Positions 61,390 through 64,000 of a stretch of 64,000 nt of DNA are shown here, in pieces. The DNA is from Cryptomeria japonica (taxonomy: Eukaryota; Streptophyta; Pinopsida; Cupressales; Cupressaceae): the NCBI RefSeq assembly GCF_030272615.1, contig NC_081413.1, forward strand, positions 556,475,136 to 556,539,135, written 5' to 3'. The notes under the pieces were generated by a model. The model saw only the letters and a program-made list of their open reading frames with translations, did no database searches and had not been told where the DNA came from. Positions within the stretch are counted from its first letter, which is position 1. Each line of letters begins with the position of its first letter. The position numbers and the translations under genes were made by a program.

Positions 61390-61530
61390 TACAATTCGCC
61401 AAGATTTTTCACAAACTTTGAGCGATCACGGCTAATTCGCCAATGGAGATTATTATTTTTCTCTGTAAACTGCAAAAAATCGCCAGTAAAATTAAAATTT
61501 TCCTCGGGAATTATACAACTTTCGCCAGGT
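61390..61530. repeat. second cluster of attcgccaa motifs
   Basis: Attcgccaa at 61394 and 61435, plus atcgccag and ttcgccagg near 61479 and 61521, echo the cluster at 49485-49910. The context ctaattcgccaatgg at 61432 is close to ctaattcaccaatgg at 49700. Confidence 0.6.
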
Positions 61531-61559
61531 TTTTACACCTTGTCCAAGGGGGGGGTTTC

Positions 61560-62933
61560 TTAAAGTTTTCCCTGATAACCATTTTCTTTAAGTTATGTAG
61601 GTTTCGATAAAGAAGCTTCAAATGAATCTTAATTTATTAGGGGTAGGTTTTGACAACAGCAGCTTGAAATGAATTTGAAAGTCTCAACGACTTTCATAAC
61701 CTAGAACTTCAATGTAACATTTAGCAGCAGCCTTAGGCCCTTAAAAAACACAATGTCATCTGTTGAATGTTTTCATGACTAACAATATATTGTGAAAATA
61801 CACACGGATTACTTCTTTATGATAAATTTAGATATCTGACTTAATGAAGGCTGTATATTCCTTTGATATGAACCCGGTAGCTTGGTCAAACAAAATCATC
61901 TCTTGCTCTCAGACATATTTCGAGCAAAATAAAAAATACAAATAGAAATCCCTTTTCAATGTTAATGATTTCTTAAAGGGGATAGAAAGAGATCAGCTTA
62001 AAAATTATTTACTATATGTAGGCTAACATTGTTCAGAGTTAGCTCAGGACAAAAGAGTGAAAGACATTCCTTCCCTTCTAAGAAAGGAAGCCACTCATCA
62101 TTTATTTCTCTTCCCAGGATTTAATAAGTGAACTGTAACAACTATTTTATTAGCATAGCTGCAGCCTGCAATAATTGTACAAAGTTCATGATATTCCATG
62201 AAGCATGCAACTTATTGCTTCCAGAATATCACTTAAAGTTGAAATATCCGTTGTTTAGAGAAAGAAGAAACTGCCAGTGTGTTATTTGTTTCACAAGGCA
62301 TTCCCAAATGTACTATAAGAAAATAAATTGATCCAAAAGAATGCTTCAGGGATTATCTGCTAAAAAAGAGCAGTATTTGGGACATTAACTGCCAGAAACA
62401 TTCACAATTAAGCACAAGTAGGTGTAAGCCATTTTCTAAAAAGTACCACATGAAGCCAGAGCATGAGATAATCGATTTTCTTTCTAGCTAATTGAAAGCT
62501 AGTAAGCAGCAACACTCAAACCAGTGCGTTATAGGAGAACTCAAAAGGCAAACAAACCTTGGAATTGTGCTTAAGTAACTCAAAGATCATCATATGATAG
62601 TGTACAAAGCAAAACTTCAAGCTAAAATTACATAATTTGAAAGAACAATGAAACCAAGAAATTCCATTGTTGTCAACAGTGGCATAAACAGACACATTCA
62701 TAGAATCCCCTACCATTTACAGTGAGTGGAATACTTATTTAAGTCTTTTTGAACCTTTGCTTCTCAATTAAGAGTACTTTAACCCACTGACCATGATAAC
62801 TTCCTAGAAACAGAAGACTAGACATGATAATTAAATCTAAAAAAAATCCAGTTTTAGATGAGAGAAATTCAAGTGCATCATTAATTCCTCTCATGAAATT
62901 TCTCTATAAACCATATTGAAGAAATTTTCAGAA
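61560..62933. other. intron sequence without recognised features
   Basis: No repeat, domain or RNA gene was recognised between the attcgccaa cluster and the FZR exon. Confidence 0.4.
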
Positions 62934-62941
62934 GGTAATAC

Positions 62942-63046
62942 CTGGACCTCACCAATATTCGTGCCAACAGCAAGATACGTGCCTCGCTGAGTCCATCCAA
63001 CAGAACAGACACTATCATTCAGTCCCAAATCGCACAACTTTGTCAC
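62942..63046 (-). CDS. FZR: FZR exon (first in window)
   Basis: Thirty-five codons, VTKLCDLGLNDSVCSVGW through NIGEVQ, the end of one WD40 blade. Acceptor cag is at 63049-63047 and donor gt at 62941-62940. The upstream intron continues to at least 64000. Confidence 0.93.
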
Positions 63047-64000
63047 CTGTATTAAATAGCATGCAGCAAATATGTAAGTCCATATCCTTTCAGTCAGTTT
63101 CAAATCAAACAGCTTTATCACACAATGCAATCTAAATAAAGATGATATAAGAGCTTATCTGTGACATTAAATGCACCATGAAAACTATCGTAATAAAAAG
63201 TTAAATACTTGTATAGAAACCAAATAGAGAATCAGTGAAATACTCATTGTGTAACACTCCGTTATTAAATATTGTTTGTATAATTAGTTTAGCATGAAAT
63301 CATACAAATAAATTAAATAGAGGGAAACTGAAGCAGCAAAACAGTTTTGAAATAGCAGTACCCTGGTGACATATCCCCTGCATTTTCAGATCCACGCCCA
63401 ATAAGGGACATTTCAAGGACACGGGTGGGTCAGAAACATCCCGCAGCCATACCTGATTTACAGAAATTTTAGAAAATGTCCCCGAGATGGCCAAGGCATA
63501 TTTAGATGTGTCCCAACCATACCAGGGATAGCTAACAAGTGATTATTTTTAAAAAACACAAAATCGAATAAGAAAAAAATGCTCTTTTTTTAAAGCACAA
63601 AATTGAGAATTAAAATATATATATATACAGGGGTGGGGGGCTCCACAGGATGCTGTTATGCTATTAGAAAAGACAGAAAGGAGAAGAGGAGATATTATCA
63701 ATTTCTCAGCTGTTCTTTCTTGGATTGGTGTAGCATCTCTTCCTGCTGATTGGCCAGTGGACAGAAAGAAGTAGCATGTCTCCGTGCTCAGAAGAAGCAG
63801 TAAATTAATTTAGCAAAATTGTCAACTGATTATTAGCGCATTTTGTAGTATTAAACTGTTCTTGATACTTGTTTAGGAAATTGTTTTCTGTTCTCACATA
63901 ATCAGAATTCAGAATTTGTTCAATATGCACTGTTCAGAACATTTTAAATTCAGCATCTGAGGATTACTAATCCTTTCCTCTTGTTTATTTAAAATTTTAA
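63047..64000 (-). other. upstream FZR intron, continues past the window
   Basis: The next exon of the gene should encode the first WD40 blade, but no matching sequence is present, so this intron extends beyond 64000. A short (AT)n is at about 63617-63629, next to a G-rich caggggtgggggg. Confidence 0.6.

Larger units (their letters stand above)
35191..62941 (-). other. giant FZR intron, 27.75 kb
   Basis: The intron separates GEVQ from IWDATRCKK. Donor gtattacc (62941) and acceptor catgcag (35193-35191) are canonical. It contains the foldback/hAT-like cluster, the LINE, the hAT transposase gene and the unknown element described separately. All other FZR introns in the window are between about 140 and 580 bp. 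Confidence 0.88.
33217..63046 (-). other. FZR: FZR/CCS52 (Cdh1-type APC/C activator) gene, 3' part
   Basis: The protein activates the anaphase-promoting complex and recruits its substrates through a WD40 propeller. In plants it drives mitotic exit and endoreduplication. Eight coding exons on the minus strand (105, 180, 63, 195, 102, 63, 69 and 54 bp) are all multiples of three and join in phase 0 with GT..AG introns, giving 276 residues plus the stop. Hallmarks are VTKLCDLG, the internal RIM-like SSGSRDRNILQRDIR, GHKSEVCGLKWS, SGGGTADRCIRFWNT, STHGYSQNQI, SPDGQTIVTGAGDETLRFWN and the C-terminal GRTQIR, whose Ile-Arg tail docks on APC3. No stop or frameshift is present. N-terminal exons with the C-box are outside the window. 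The C-terminus resembles CCS52B and the middle CCS52A, so the subtype is open. Confidence 0.93.

Noticed and set aside
63300-63494. Minus-strand 64-codon frame as the next upstream FZR exon
   Set aside because: The sequence does not resemble the first WD40 blade or the segment that should precede VTKLCDLG, and it lacks suitable phase-0 splice sites.

Overview
The window looks like nuclear DNA of a seed plant with a very large, transposon-filled genome, most likely a gymnosperm such as a conifer. This rests on AT-rich sequence, spliceosomal introns, plant-type copia, gypsy, LINE, hAT and SINE remnants, a short CCCTAAA-type telomere-like stretch, and a plant FZR/CCS52 gene whose introns hold many kilobases of old mobile DNA. 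The species cannot be named from the sequence.

Only one conventional host gene is supported. It is the 3' part of a Cdh1-type APC/C activator (FZR/CCS52 family) on the minus strand. Eight coding exons, all phase 0 with canonical splice sites, encode the WD40 propeller and the C-terminal Ile-Arg tail: 62942-63046, 35011-35190, 34805-34867, 34279-34473, 34052-34153, 33631-33693, 33415-33483 and 33217-33270. The N-terminal exons lie beyond position 64000. One intron, 35191-62941, is about 27.75 kb and holds everything described between those positions.

Region 1-11.5 kb: minus-strand gypsy-like elements. A gag-bearing element with LTRs 3180-4343 and 8468-9670 sits inside the gag of a related element whose halves lie at 9671-10184 and 1143-3179. 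Region 11.7-14.3 kb: minus-strand copia pol remnant. Region 14.36-18.1 kb: plus-strand copia with an integrase deletion, a foreign patch in gag and a 584-bp insertion. A tRNA-derived SINE (18188-18323) and a gypsy integrase fragment (18650-19840) follow. Region 20.3-27.1 kb: two copia internal regions sharing one LTR (LTRs 21019-21920 and 26212-27111). Region 27.1-31.4 kb: retroelement LTR and leader debris with several short repeat systems.

Inside the giant intron: nested small hAT-like and foldback elements (37.0-39.1 kb); an L1-type LINE (40.7-48.0 kb) split by a 713-bp hAT-like element with perfect 8-bp target duplications; a nearly complete hAT transposase gene (50.2-53.0 kb) with a recognisable promoter; and, at 53.4-61.5 kb, the least familiar object. 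This is a decayed reading frame of about 1,150 codons of no recognised family, bracketed by related blocks made of degenerate GCGAGCTNGCGA palindromes.

None of the transposon genes looks intact. What remains is a record of insertion, tandem recombination, templated repair and CpG decay around one conserved cell-cycle gene.
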